Below are positions 10,166 through 22,708 of a stretch of 64,000 nucleotides of DNA, piece by piece. A model generated the notes under the pieces. It was not told where the DNA came from. It made no database searches and saw only the letters and a list, made by a program, of their open reading frames with translations. The number at the start of each line of letters is the position of its first letter. The stretch's first letter is position 1. The DNA comes from Paramecium octaurelia (Eukaryota > Ciliophora > Oligohymenophorea > Peniculida > Parameciidae). Location: contig CAJJDP010000070.1 in NCBI GenBank assembly GCA_905182995.1, positions 421,956 through 485,955 of the forward strand, given 5' to 3'. The position numbers and the translations under genes are program-made.

Positions 10166-13100
10166 ATGCAATAACAGGAAACAAAGTTTGACGAAAATTT
10201 ATATTCAAGATAAGTGGCTGTGTTGGGAGCCGAGACCTAATCCAAACTGATCTAAATGAAGTGTTTCATTCATGGATTGAGAGGGGTATATAGATTTATT
10301 ATGGCAAGTTGGGATTGGAGATAGCCAAGAATTTGATATTGGCTGGGCCAAAATCTGTAACCGTATATGATCCAACAGTGTTATCTATTGCTGATTTGGG
10401 TTCAAATTTTTATGCCTCACTCGAACAAGTAGGAAAGGTCTCAAGACAAGATGCAGCAATCAAATAATTGAAAGAATTGAACCCATATGTGAGTGTAGAA
10501 ATATACAATGGATAATTGAATGGGGCCAGTTTGAGTGAATATACAGTTGTGGTTCTGACTGATGTTTGGGACTAGAAATTCATCACCGAAGTAAATGAGG
10601 CAGTCAGACAAAAAGGACACGGATTCATTTTGGCTCACTCTTCAGGATTATTTGGATCGACATTCGTTGATTTCTCAGATGTAAAATATTTGATTATATC
10701 TCTAATAGAAATTCTAAATTTTTGATCCCAATGGTGAAGAACCAAAGTAGGCAATTGTGGCTGGAATCACAAATGAAGCAGAAGGAATAGTAAGTACGAT
10801 TGAAGATAAGAGACATGGATTTTAGGATGGAGACAGTGTCACATTCAGAGAAGTGGTTGGTATGACAGAAGTGAATGAAAAGATCTTTAAGATAAAGGTA
10901 TGATTATGAATGTGAATATCAAAGGTGAAATCCCCATTCATGTTCAGCATCGGAGACACAACAAACTTCTCTTAATACTTGAGAGAGGGAATTGCAGTGT
11001 AAGTGAAGGTGCCTGAAGACATTGCATTCAAATCATTCAATGCATCATTGAGTCATCCTTTTGCACCAGGCAAGAATGAATTGGATTTGATGGATTGGGA
11101 AAAGATTGGGAGACCAGAGCAATTACACATTTCATATAATGCATTATTATAATTCGCATAATAAAATGGTAGATGGCCAGGATTATTGAATTAGGAGGAT
11201 GCCTAAAAAGTTTGGGAATTAGCATAACAAATCAATAATTCAGACAGAGGAGAAGGAGCATTAAAAGCAGAATTGGATGAGCAATTGGTAAAGAACACTG
11301 CATTGTATTTCTCAGCCTAAATAACTCCCTTGACTTCATTCTGGGGTGGTATTGTGGCCTAAGAGATCGTCAAATACACAGGTAAATTCAGTCCAATCAG
11401 ATAATGGTTACACAGTGAATTCTTTGAAGCCTTACCTGAAACAGAGGTTAACAGAACATTGTTGAATAGTCAATATGATGATTATGTTGCAATCTTCGGA
11501 AGAGAAGCATTACACTAATTACAGAACTCAAAGATATTTATGGTTGGTGCAGGTGCTTTAGGATGTGAATACATCAAAATGTTTGCACTTATGGGATGTG
11601 GTAGTGGTGCTTCAGGTTAAGTGACTGTTACTGATGATGACAATATCGAGGTTTCCAATTTGAATAGGTAATTCTTATTTAGAAAGAATAATGTTGGATC
11701 TAACAAGGCAGCAACAGCATGCAAAGTAGGTGAATAAATGAATAAAACATCTAAATTCAAATCATATGCACTCAGAGTAGGACAATAAAATGAACCAATC
11801 TTCAATGATCAATTTTGGGATGGATTAGATATTGCAATCAATGCAGTTGACAATGTTCATGCTAGAAAATACATTGATAATCAATGTTGCTATTATGGTA
11901 AACCATTATTTGAAAGTGGAACTCTTGGTACTAAATGCAACTCCCAATTGATTCTTCCAAATCAAACACAATCTTATAGTGAATCATAGGATCCACCTGA
12001 GGATTCCATTCCTTTATGCACATTGAAGAACTTCCCCTATTAAATTGAGCATACCATCTAATGGGCCAGAGATTACTTTGCAGGATTCTTCGAAGATGGA
12101 TCTCAAGATTGTATCAAATATCTAGAGAATCCTGAAAATTATCTTAAGAAAATTTTGAATGAACTTAAAAACCAACCAGGAGTGTTAAGACCAAAATTAG
12201 AATCAGTCAAGAAATTTGCTGAAGTTGCTAAAAAGCCTTCATTACATTCTATTGTGGCTTTGACTAAAAATATGTTCTAAGACATTTTCTGCAATTAAAT
12301 CAAATAATTACTTTACTGTTTCCCACCTGATCACAAAACCTCAGAAGGCTAATTGTTTTGGACTAATCCTAAGAGACCACCAACTCCAATTGAATTCGAT
12401 CAAAATGACCCTCTTCATCAACTCTTCATTCACAGTGCAGTTAACATTTTCTCATAGATTTTCGGTTTGCCCAAGTAAGATAATTTCAATGAGATTGCCA
12501 AGATCTTGCCATCCATCTAAGTCTAATAGTATGTCCCAAAATAAATGCAAATAAAAGAAAATGAGAAAGATCAAAAGGAAGAGAAATCTGAAGACGATGA
12601 AACACAAATCCAAGCCTTAACTCAAGAATTAGAGAAGTTGACTCTTGAAAATAAGGAAGTCACTAAGTAATTGCAAGAATGTGCATTTGAAAAAGATGAT
12701 CCAACTAACTGGCACATTGAATTCTTGTCTGCAGTCTCCAACTTGAGAGCCAGAAACTACAGAATCCCAGAAGTCCAACCATTCTAAGTCAAGTTAATTG
12801 CAGGCAAGATCATCCCTGCATTGGCCACAACAACAGCAATGATTGTGGGAGCAGTAGGACTCGAAATCTTTAAGTATATTCTCAAGAAGAATGTCACAAA
12901 AATGAGAAATGCCTTCATAAACTTGGCATTGCCACTCTTCCTGTTTTCAGAGCCCTTGCCACCTGGAGAACATTTGGACTAGGAATACAATATCCTCTTA
13001 TTGGGACCAACCAAAGCCATTCCAGAAAGTATATATTCGATTTATTCTTAGAGTGGACTGCTTGGGATAGAATCACAATTAATTAATAGATGACTCTAGG

Positions 13101-13392
13101 ATAATTCATAGACTACTTCAAAGAAAAGTATCAGGTGACTGTGTCTAGCATCACCTTTGATAAATACATCATCTATAACAATTACCCATAGCCACCATAG
13201 GAAAAGTAAGTGTATTCATCTAATTATTTAAGTTTCAATAAAGATCTAAGTGTATTGTTTGTTGAAAATGCATTCCAGCCACTTCCAGCTCACAGAATCT
13301 ATCTAGATTTTTAAGTGAGTGGAGAGCTAACAATCAACGGCAACGAAATTAATGCCGATTTTGCCCCTGTTAAATATCAATATAAAAAATGA
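10166..13392 (+). CDS. UBA1: Ubiquitin-activating enzyme E1
   Basis: ATP-dependent adenylation of ubiquitin and thioester transfer to E2s. The spliced product is 1041 residues (family about 1020-1060). Seen in order: LYSRQVAVLGAE; the first Rossmann-like domain with [20 protein letters not shown]; the second, active adenylation domain with [19 protein letters not shown] and [19 protein letters not shown]; the catalytic-cysteine motif [20 protein letters not shown] near residue 590; and the C-terminal ubiquitin-fold domain ([19 protein letters not shown]). Introns 10286-10308, 10681-10708, 10898-10924 and 13029-13051 close the frame exactly. Two end in AAG. Start [15 protein letters not shown] chosen as the only ATG before the conserved region. 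Confidence 0.97.
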
Positions 13393-13433
13393 GTTATTCA
13401 ATAAATAATAAAATTAATATTTAACAGACATTT

Positions 13434-14204
13434 ATGAAAAATACATCTGCTAGCAAACAAGCAAACAAAACCAATGCACTCAGGAAATCTGCTGAAAACT
13501 TGCCTCCTTTTGCTCCTTCAACTGAAAAAGATAAGGAAACTTCCAAGTTAGCTCATCTTGAAAGTAAAAGCACCAAATATTAGTAGTTAACTTAAACAGA
13601 GTATGTTTATAACAAGACGCCTTGATGCCATTGTTGCAAATGATTGAATACATCCCAGCCATTCAAAGAACTGACAGTGTAGTCAAAGGGCTGATGAGAA
13701 AGATTGAAGAAAATGAATAAAAGATCTTGAAATCAGAAAAACTACTTGAATCTAAAATCAAAAATCCAGATGGAAATCAAGATAAAGATTCCAAAAAACA
13801 ATAAAAGTAACTCCAAGAACTTTAGGGCAAAGTCAAAGACATGGAATAACAAATGAATAATTTATAGAGGTATCGAGATAATTAATATTATCAGATGGTA
13901 CGAAGCCAAATTAAAAGAAGAAAATCAAGCATTATAAAGAAACCTAGAACACAAAATAGAGAAGTCTAAAACTGACACTTAGAAATCAGTTGGATCCGAA
14001 AAGAGAATCAGCACTGAACAATCCAAAACTCATAGCAAATAAGTATCATAAGTTCAACAACCCTAAGAGTCTTAATAACAATATCAATATAATGTACTAT
14101 AAGCTGTCGAGTAAATGGTGACAGCATCTCTGAATCAAGTTAGAAATCAGATCCAATCAGAAATAGATGAGTTAAGAGAACATGTTATTGCTTCTAAATA
14201 ATGA
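13434..14204 (+). CDS. Coiled-coil protein, unknown
   Basis: 240 residues, with introns 13564-13586 (23 nt) and 13870-13894 (25 nt, ending CAG). It is rich in Lys, Glu and Gln with long predicted helices (GLMRKIEENEQKILKSEKLL; ALQRNLEHKIEKSK) and ends EIDELREHVIASKQ. No catalytic motif recognised. Convergent with the Q-rich gene, 34 bp between stops. Confidence 0.7.
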
Positions 14205-14238
14205 TACTTATTATCAAATATATATATATATATTTATA

Positions 14239-16500
14239 TCATTGTGGCTCCTATTTTATTATCCCTTACCCTTCGCCAGGTTTCTTTACATTTTATTGCT
14301 ATCCTTAGTAGAGTCCCATCAATGGATTAAAATTTGAAAAATTACCCATTCCCATTTATTATTGCATTTGTTATTGGAGGTATTATTGCTGTAATTGATT
14401 CAATCCCATTCCTGATCCTAATTGCTAGGGCAAAGCAGATTACAGTCCCAATTGAGAATTCAATTGCGAAGCTAATAATTGTTATTATAATTGTTAGAAG
14501 TTCTAATTTTATCCCATCAATTATTAAGGATTCACTTGTCCCTAAGGCATTCCCAATCCCCCTAGGCTCTACATGTAATTCAACAATTATGATTACATTG
14601 GATTACCCATCATGCCTGGCTGAGGAGGATACTATTATTGATTTAGCTGCTATTACTACTGCATAAGCAGTGATTGGTAGATCTGATTATATTACATGAA
14701 TGATTACAAGGCATTCTAATCAATAGGTTATTAAAATTAGTAAGGGAATGCAGGGTTCATATGTTAAGGTGCTCCTTATAACCCTTAGGCAGGGATGTTG
14801 ATTTGTTGGATTCCAGGAAGGTGACTAGGTTTTTGATAGGCTTATTAATGTTGATTAGGTAGTTGTTATGGGAGTTGTTGAACTTGTTACAAGGAAGGGG
14901 CAGTAAACGAAGATGCTGGTTACCATGCCTATTTTTTATTATTCTATTGTTATTGTTATGGGATCTAAGGGACTTGTGGTGGAACTGGTTTATTTATAAC
15001 ATCGTTTGGCTTACTTTTGGGCGGTTATGGCTATTATTATACAGGTTTCTGCTATTATTGGATGAGTGCTTATTGAGCTACAATATCATTTAACTATTAT
15101 TGTTGCAATTACACAGGTATCTATTCAGGAGGGTTTACAGGTTTTTTTACTTCTTGCTCTTATTTCTCCATTTTTGATGCAGATGGCTAATTTTAATATT
15201 CGTTTAGTTTGACTTTCTTTTATGCTGATTAAGGCTCAGAATCAGAATAATTATCATCTGATTCATTTGAGTCACTCTCACAATATTTTTGAGTTAATTA
15301 TTTAAAAATCTTCAACAATTAATCGAAGCATTGTTTATAATTCTCCAAGATTTCTGCAGAGTCTCCTAATTTAACAAATTTAGAAGGAATTTGATCTTCC
15401 TTCCTAATAATCTCTAAGCACCCAGTATTGAGGAAATCAATAGCCTCGGTCACCTTTTTATTTTTATTTTAATCATTATTTTCCTCTATCAACAAATAAA
15501 ATTGTTTTTCGCCGACTGCACCCAATTATTTTGTAATGATATCTTTGGTTAATTAACTTTAGAGTTTCTCCATTATTGTCTTGATATTTCCTTCCACAGT
15601 GACTGGATTATAGTAGAGGGAAACACAGGTAGAAAATTTAATGATTAAAAAAAGAGGGTGTTTCACTTTATGACGAATATTGGGGGCGGTTAAATAGTTG
15701 AACAGACTTTCAAAGTCATTTTCTATTTCTACATCCTGTTCGGTCTTCCTTTTGTTCTCTCTTTTGAAGTACTTTTTATCTAGCAAATCAAATGTAAAGG
15801 GTTCTGCGTGTAAATACAATTTCTTTTATTCAGAATTACCTGCACTCTTTCTACTGTCCACAAAGATTGGAGGAGAGATGGTGGAATTCAATATTTGAGG
15901 TTTTTCAGTGTCTGAATTTTGAATGTACACACTCATTAATAAATGAAATTTCACTCCTTCATTGTTATACGAGGTCGATGCAAATCTCAAAGCCTATAAA
16001 TGGGTTTAAGCAATTAAATTACTGAAAAATACGCTTGACCATCTATGAGTTCTAATTTGCTTGTTCCTCGTAATCCAACATCTTGAAGAATCACGCGACT
16101 CCCTTCTTGTACTTTTTTAACAGCATATAACTACGCATATAAATTTTTAGGAGAAAGTAAAAGTTCTTACGTTTATGAATCTTTGATCTATTCATATGAA
16201 AAAGTCATTACTTCTAATCTGACCACGATGTTTGGCAAATTCCAGCTCTTGTGCCAATTCCATCCCAATTCCTCAGAATATTTTAATTGTTTCTCAGTGT
16301 CAATTACTAAAGTAACGTATGGTTCAGGATAAGCCTTGAGAAAGTCTATAATGCATTTTTACATCTCCTTCAGGATGAGTCAAAACAATTGAAGGCGTTG
16401 TTTCTATTTATACTTTATTCGAATTTATGGTAATCTCAAGTGTTTGAGTGGCAGGCACCCAATCCCATTTAGACGATTCTAAATCGATTTAAATCAACAT
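14239..16500 (-). CDS. Unknown protein with glutamine-rich, prion-like C-terminus
   Basis: About 737 residues. The N-terminal two-thirds is a mixed alpha/beta region (IVVRLEVMTFSYEQIKDS; EGSRVILQDVGLRGTSKLEL; ISPPIFVDSRKSAGN) that I do not recognise, then an acidic Ser/Asp/Glu stretch, then about 310 residues dominated by Gln with Pro, Met, Asn and Gly (for example QLQQQQLNDIVAQQALIQQQ). Most of these glutamines are TAA/TAG codons. Introns: 15994-16022 (29 nt) and 16368-16386 (19 nt, GTTTT..GAAG); with both, the frame closes. Without the short second intron an apparent one-base shift at the T5 run 16356-16360 is the alternative. The prion-like tail suggests RNP or transcription-related work, by composition only. 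Confidence 0.8.
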
Positions 16501-17705
16501 GTACCTGTGTTTTGGTTAATCATAGTAGGTGATTTAAAAACGATGTTATATTTAGAAAAGATTTTATATAATGATTAAAAATGATTTATTGATTCCTAGA
16601 TTTGTAATACAGTGTAATGTGATCATAGTATACAAAGCTTAAATGACGTAAAATCCGAATTTTATACGAATTAACATAAATATTTTATGAACCATAAATA
16701 TTCAAAAAATAATGTGCAGGTTGTACTTACTTACAACATTACTAATGTTTCTATCATTTGTTTGACCGCCTCTTGAAGTTAATGAAAATACTTCTTGTCC
16801 AAAATTAGCCCATCCCTACCTAGGAGGCAAGCAGGACTTGGAGATGAACTAAATAGAGTTCAACTTCATTCTCCCATAGTTATGAGATGTTTGAATGCAA
16901 TCAAAAATAAAATGGAAGAGGATTTAAAAAATAATCATCATATTCAAATAAAATTTTCATTATTTATTATCAATAAATTACATGTGATAATTTAAAAATT
17001 TTTAGTATATTTATTAATTTGTAGTTATTTAGCATAATAAGAAAATGTTTAATTAATTTATGTTTAATAATAAAGAAATAAGAAATATATTAGAACACAT
17101 TCTTTGAATAAAACTAATGGGTTTTGTGTATGAAAACAACTGAACATTTGTTTAAAATTCTAATCGAATTGAATAAATATTATAAATGCTAAAAATTGAA
17201 TAACAATGTTATCATCCAATTTGAATAGGATATCACTACACATTTGGATAGACTTTATTTAATAGCCCCTATCCATTCTTAATAAATAAGTGTAGTTATA
17301 TCACCTGTATTCTCATTTTTGTTGATTAAAATAAGATCCAAAATCGAATAAATGAGCAAAATAAGGGAAATAAGTCATAAATTAGTTTGAATTTAAGGAA
17401 CATAAGTCGATGCAAAGTGGTGATTCAGAATTCGATGAAAATCAAGAGGTAGTTTGAGAGAAACCTAAAGATATAGTAAAGTGAGGCGTTATCTTGTTAT
17501 TTAAATATTTTGATTCATAACGAAAAGGATTCGGTTTGATGAGTAATTGTATGGTGAGGAGTGTGATTGAGGTTTATGGTTACTTGTTTTTGCATCGTTT
17601 TGGTTTCAACCATATTTAATCTAATGTATTCTATAAAGAATTAGAAAATAAAATTGAGATTGTATATGAATAAATTTTATAATTTCTGCAATTTTTATTT
17701 ATATC
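16501..17705. other. Long spacer, possible upstream exon
   Basis: No confident gene. A plus-strand frame at 16795-16995 (PSLPRRQAGLGDELNRVQLH) is open but has no homology I recognise and no upstream support. At 17410 an ATG (MQSGDSEFDENQE) followed by a 28-nt intron-like sequence, and nearby coding-like pieces (KRIRFDEQLYGEECD), may be remnants or unplaced 5' exons of the channel that starts at 17706. Confidence 0.35.
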
Positions 17706-20700
17706 ATGAAGCAGTATATTAATTAACTTGCAGATAAGCTATAAATTTCAACCTCTGATTCTATTCTCATTATTTGGAAGGTGTTTATCAACTTTTGCTC
17801 TTTTGTTATATACATAGAAATTTCATTAGAATTATTCAATGTGGAAGAATTTCAAAAGGATAACAGGGGAGATATATTTTTTATTTGGAGAATATTCATC
17901 CTAGTACATATTAAATATATTTAAGTCCTTATTAATCATTGATATGATAATATCATTATTCATAGAATATATCAGCAACAATGGCATCATCATATAAAAG
18001 CCATATAAGAAGGTTAAATACTATTTTAGACACTATTTCGTGTTTGATTTAATCGTGATAGTCTATCTATTTGTGTCTACTTTTCAGCCATTACCATTTT
18101 GGGTGGGTTTTCTGGTGTTTTTTAGAATTCCATCCAATCTTTATTCTGACAAGATAACCGAGGAATATCTGATTCAATTTTAGTTTTTATTGTTGTGCTA
18201 TCGAATTCTCAAGTTGCTGGTTACTTTACTCTACATATTTGATATTTTCGCGTGTTCCTTTTACGCGATGGGTTTGTATTCCATTTCAATATCAGAACCA
18301 ACATGGCTGGAGTACTCAAACAGTGTGATTGGGAATATCGATAAAATGCATCATTTCACCTAATACATAATCAGCTATTTTTGGGCAGTTGAAACCCTCG
18401 TGTCGATGGGTTACGGTGAGATCACTCCCATGAACTAATATGAGATAATCATAGGAGATTTGGCATTGGTTGGATGCATGTTCGTTTGTTTGTATGTCAT
18501 ATCAACAATCCTCTCCTTATAGTCAGACAATTCGTCTTCTCTGGATGAGAGCATGTTATCAATCAAGCAATTTATGATAGCGAAGAAGATATCAAAAAAA
18601 CTATACAATGAAGTTTCAATATTTTTATCTTAATTCAGAATAGAATAATCCAAGAGAGATATCGCAGTAGAACAAGTAGTGATTCAGAGATTGCCAAACC
18701 AATTGAAATCTAAGTTGTATTATGAGGCAAGTCTCAAAATGATGAAAAGAATCTTGTGGATTTCTAATAACTTCTCTAATGAATTTGTTGAAGAATTGTC
18801 CAGTTTTGTGCGAGAAATCTATCTAAACGCCAATAGTGCAATTTCTGTTATAGACGATGACGATGACCCTAAAATATTTGTAATTGAAAAAGGCAAGGTG
18901 ACAGTAGAATTCAAGGAAATGGAAATCAATTTACTTTATAAAGGATGCACTTTTGGCAACTATTCATTTTTCAAATAGGAAAAAGAACAATTCATCTCTT
19001 ATAAAACCAAATCTATAGTGATTCTGCAATACATCAAATTAACAGACTTTTTAAAGACGATTTAAAATCATAAATAAGATCATGAGAAATTCCACTATAT
19101 ATTGGATCAAGTCCTTTTTGAAAAGAGATATTAATCAATTCAATATGGATGCTACATTTGTACATAAACTAATCATTTAACTGAAAATTGTTAAATTATT
19201 AGTATCAAAGATCAAGTCTAAGAGGAATTTTACAAGAATCCGAGTGGAAATAATCAGCAAAAAAGAAGAAGATTTACACGTTAAAATAAGAAACACAGTA
19301 AATGGATCTTAAATAAACATGCTTTTGAGATTCCACATGAGCCACCAATTTCATTTGATATTGACAAAAGATATTATAGTAAGTTATTATTTCAGTGGCA
19401 TCCTTTCTCAATACATCAACAAGAAAGAATGACTGTATTTTTAAAGGACATACTCAATGATAGTTTAAAATAGGATGATCTCATAATAATGTCTAATAAT
19501 GTGCCGAAGAGCAAGAAAAAATCAAGTGTTTTTTCATCCTCAAATCAATATTTGTTTTATTGGCAATTGTTTATGATGTTTGTAAATGCAGCATTCTTTA
19601 TTGCAATACCTTAGATAATATTTTTTTGGAATTACTACTAATAATTTAGTGATTATGGAGCCTTTAAATTTATTAGAATAATAATTATTGTATAAACTGT
19701 TATATATATCTTATTAGATCTTATTCGTTAGTGATTTCATTGTTCAATTGAATACTAATTTTTATCATGAAGGTATCTTAGTTAAAAACAGATTCAAAAT
19801 AGCAGAAAAGTATCTAAAGAATGACTTAGTGTTTGATTTTATCCCCATACTTGTTCTGTTTTACATTAGTCTATCAGATAAATATGTAATAGTTTATTTG
19901 ATTTGTTTGGTTAAACTAATACCTTTCTATAGATTTCAAGTATACTTATCTGATAAATTGAAAATAATGCCCTAATTGAGACAATTCTATATGATTTGTG
20001 GAATGCTGGTTGAAATCCTTTACATAAATCACTTCTTCGGATGTATGTTTTTTGGAGGAAGTGTTTATATGTACACATACCATCCAAATTCTAAAACATG
20101 GGTGAATGACCCCACTATGAATTTTGGAGTAATAATTACTAAAAGTACAACATCAAAGTATTCTATATGATTATCATAAGGTACTTGTATTCCACTTACT
20201 GGGCAATAGATGCAATAACAAGGATCGGTTATGGTGACATATTGCCATTGAATGATCTAGAATTCATGATCACCGATTTGACTGTGATAACTGCAGTGGC
20301 AATAGTGGCAGTAAATATCTCATTGATCGAAAATATGAGAAAGAACTCTAAACTGTAGAATTACTTTGTGGATAACTTATGGATTCAATAATATCTGAAA
20401 AAGAAAAAATGTTCAGATCAATTAAAGATTTAGATCTCCAATTACTTGCGTTATTACCATCGGATTGGACAGGATAGGAACATAGACATAGAATAAGAGT
20501 CTCTGCAGTTACTTCCGAGTAACTTGAAATAATAATTGATGTTCGAAGCTTATGGGATGATCTTTCATCAACAACATTTTCTAAGGGATGAGGATGTGTT
20601 GTTTGAGTTGTCTAATAAAGTAAAGGAGATCTATCTTGGAGATATGGAGAACATCTTTTTGGATAATACACCTGATTAAGGACAAGCATTGTATTACGTA

Positions 20701-21303
20701 GAGAGAGGCTATGTTGAGTTATTCATTAATACTCAATACTCCTAAAGAAAAGATGTAGTTATTGCTTAATTGAAAAAAGACACTTTCTTCGGCCATTACT
20801 CCTTTATTACTGGATTACCAAGGAAATGTAAATATGTTGAAATTCATTATATTTTAGCTTCTGCTAGGACGATGTAATTCGCCTCTTTGATTTATATTCA
20901 AAGGAAGGATTTTCATGAGGTTTTGGAATTGAACAAGAAATTTCATCATTAATTCTAGGCTCTAAGAGACAGTATAATTTATGAAAATTAATTTCAGCTT
21001 ATTGGTTTGTAATGTTTTACATGTTATGGAAATGATCATTTAAGTATTGATTGTCCCTTAACTTCTATCAAAAAGTAAGTGATGCTCAGATTTTATCATA
21101 CAATTAGAGAGAAGAGTTAATCAGAACTCAATCTAAGGAAGTTATATAAGTAGAATATCAAACAGGAGAGGAGGTTTAAGAAAAGAAAGAAAGAGTGGAA
21201 ATCAAAAACTATAAGAACACATGACTTTGAATTCTTTTTTGATTATACAATTCCTAGAACCACAATCAATTATGTTATTGATAAGGACTTACATTTGATT
21301 TGA
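17706..21303 (+). CDS. Tandem K+ channel: two pore units, two CNBDs, two zinc knuckles
   Basis: One frame encodes two complete channel units in series, about 1174 residues. Unit 1: six hydrophobic segments, filter SMGYGEITP (18401-18423, Glu instead of the usual Asp), a cyclic-nucleotide-binding-like domain (IFVIEKGKVTVEFKE; LLYKGCTFGNYSFF), then CYICTQTNHLTENC at 19150-19191. Unit 2: a second set of segments, filter RIGYGDILP (about 20221-20247), CNBD-like LYYVERGYVELFINTQ and FFGHYSF, then CFTCYGNDHLSIDC at 21013-21054. Both short motifs are CX2CX4HX4C zinc knuckles. Neither S4 has the usual regular arginines. Introns 17904-17925, 19690-19717 and 20158-20180 close the frame; the middle one lies inside S2 of unit 2, which shows that unit 2 is not a separate gene. 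The 5' end may extend upstream. Confidence 0.85.
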
Positions 21304-21404
21304 TTAATAATTATGTGTAATTTTTAAGAACATAAATCAACTATATTCGAATATTTATATTGCTTGGATAAAATTAAGAAATATTGATGATCAATAATTT
21401 AAAC

Positions 21405-22685
21405 TCAAAGCTATTTAACTGGGATTCCTGCATACTCTAAAGCCTCGATAATCCATTAAGGTATCTATCCTTCATTTTTAAACCAATTCTGAAGAAATCC
21501 GTTGGTGAACTCAATCAATTTGCCATCAATTATGGATTGACGCAAATTGAGCATCAATTGTAATAAATAGTTTAGATTATGAATAGAAATAAGGTGACAG
21601 GCAACCTCTTTCCTTGCAATCAGATAATGCAAATATGATTAGGTATAGGATTTGCAGGCTTAGCATTAACACCCCTTTTAAATTGGTTCAAACACATTTG
21701 CTGCTTCTTTGTTTTTTAGTTTGAGAAATCCATTATCTGTAAACGCAGTACCAAATCTAGCTGTTCTAGTTGAAAAAACACAATCAAACATGTCAACACC
21801 TAAGCAAGAACATACCACAACGTCAACTGGATATCCAACACCCATCAAATAGCGAGGTTTATTTACAGGTAATTTAGCTGTGCATTATGCCACAGTTTTC
21901 CAAAAGTCAACCTTTGATATAGAATAATTTATATACTTTATCTTCTCCTCCTGCCAATCCTCCAATTGCATATCCATTTGCTTCTCTCTGAATCAAATCG
22001 TTCAATGACTGCTCCCTTAATTTTGGATCTATCCCTCCTTATACAATAGGAAACAAGTTCTAGTCATGCTTTCTTTTGTGAGCTTCGATATCTCTATCCA
22101 ACCATCTGGTTGTTCTCTCACTTGCCTCTTGCATACGAGGACCAACAGTTGTAGTTCTAACAACATCATCCAGAGCCATGATTATATCGGCTCCTATTTA
22201 ATTTTATGTGTGGATTGAATCTTCTGGTCTTAAATGCATTGTTGAATTATCATATGGTGATTCAAAGGTGACTCCTTCTTCAGTGACTTCGCTGAGTTGA
22301 GACAATGAAACCATCTAAAATCCACCACTATCTGTTAAAATGTTATGCTTCCAATTAACAAATTTGTGCAATCCTCCAACCTTCTCTAATAAATCACCTC
22401 CAGGTTTGTATGCCAAATGATAAGTATTTGCTAGCAGTAATTTGCATCCCAAGTCATCCATCTCTGAATAGGTCACTCCTTTCATTGCTCCTTTTGTTCC
22501 CACTGGCATATACACTGGTGTTTGCACTTCTCCATGAGGAAGTCTCATTATTGAAGCCCTAGAGTTCTTGAATTTATTCAATACCTGGCAAAATTGTGGG
22601 TTGCTAATATCGTAAACTCAAGAGGTATTTCATTCTTTTTGACTTTTTTATGAGGTTACTTTTCGATATCTCCTAATTCTTACAT
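21405..22685 (-). CDS. QTRT1: Queuine tRNA-ribosyltransferase catalytic subunit
   Basis: Exchanges guanine-34 for queuine in GUN-anticodon tRNAs. 409 residues, family about 380-410. Visible: [35 protein letters not shown] (substrate-pocket Asp); [29 protein letters not shown] with the nucleophile Asp; and the zinc site CQACKSYTQSYLHYL with Cys-x-Cys-x2-Cys and a downstream His. Introns 21912-21936 (25 nt, ending AAAG) and 22559-22584 (26 nt) close the frame exactly. Start MQELGDIEKQPHKK at 22685 is the first in-frame ATG. Confidence 0.95.
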
Positions 22686-22708
22686 AATTTATTAAATTAA
22701 ATGATAAA

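Noticed and set aside
14334-15300. A plus-strand hydrophobic frame, open if TGA is read as Trp, that looks like a mitochondrial gene insertion (numt).
   Set aside because: It is the reverse complement of the Q-rich tail of the minus-strand gene. The minus strand reads as a continuous code-6 protein through to a proper TGA, and the plus frame also needs TAA/TAG read as sense, which the mitochondrial code does not allow.
16350-16365. Apparent frameshift at a T5 run in the Q-rich gene.
   Set aside because: A 19-nt GT..AAG intron at 16368-16386 also restores the frame and makes the length divisible by three. It cannot be excluded that the run is wrong, but an error is not required.
16795-16995. 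Plus-strand ORF beginning MSKISPSLPRRQAGLG.
   Set aside because: No recognisable domain, no flanking exons that fit, and the region is otherwise poor in coding signal; not strong enough to call.
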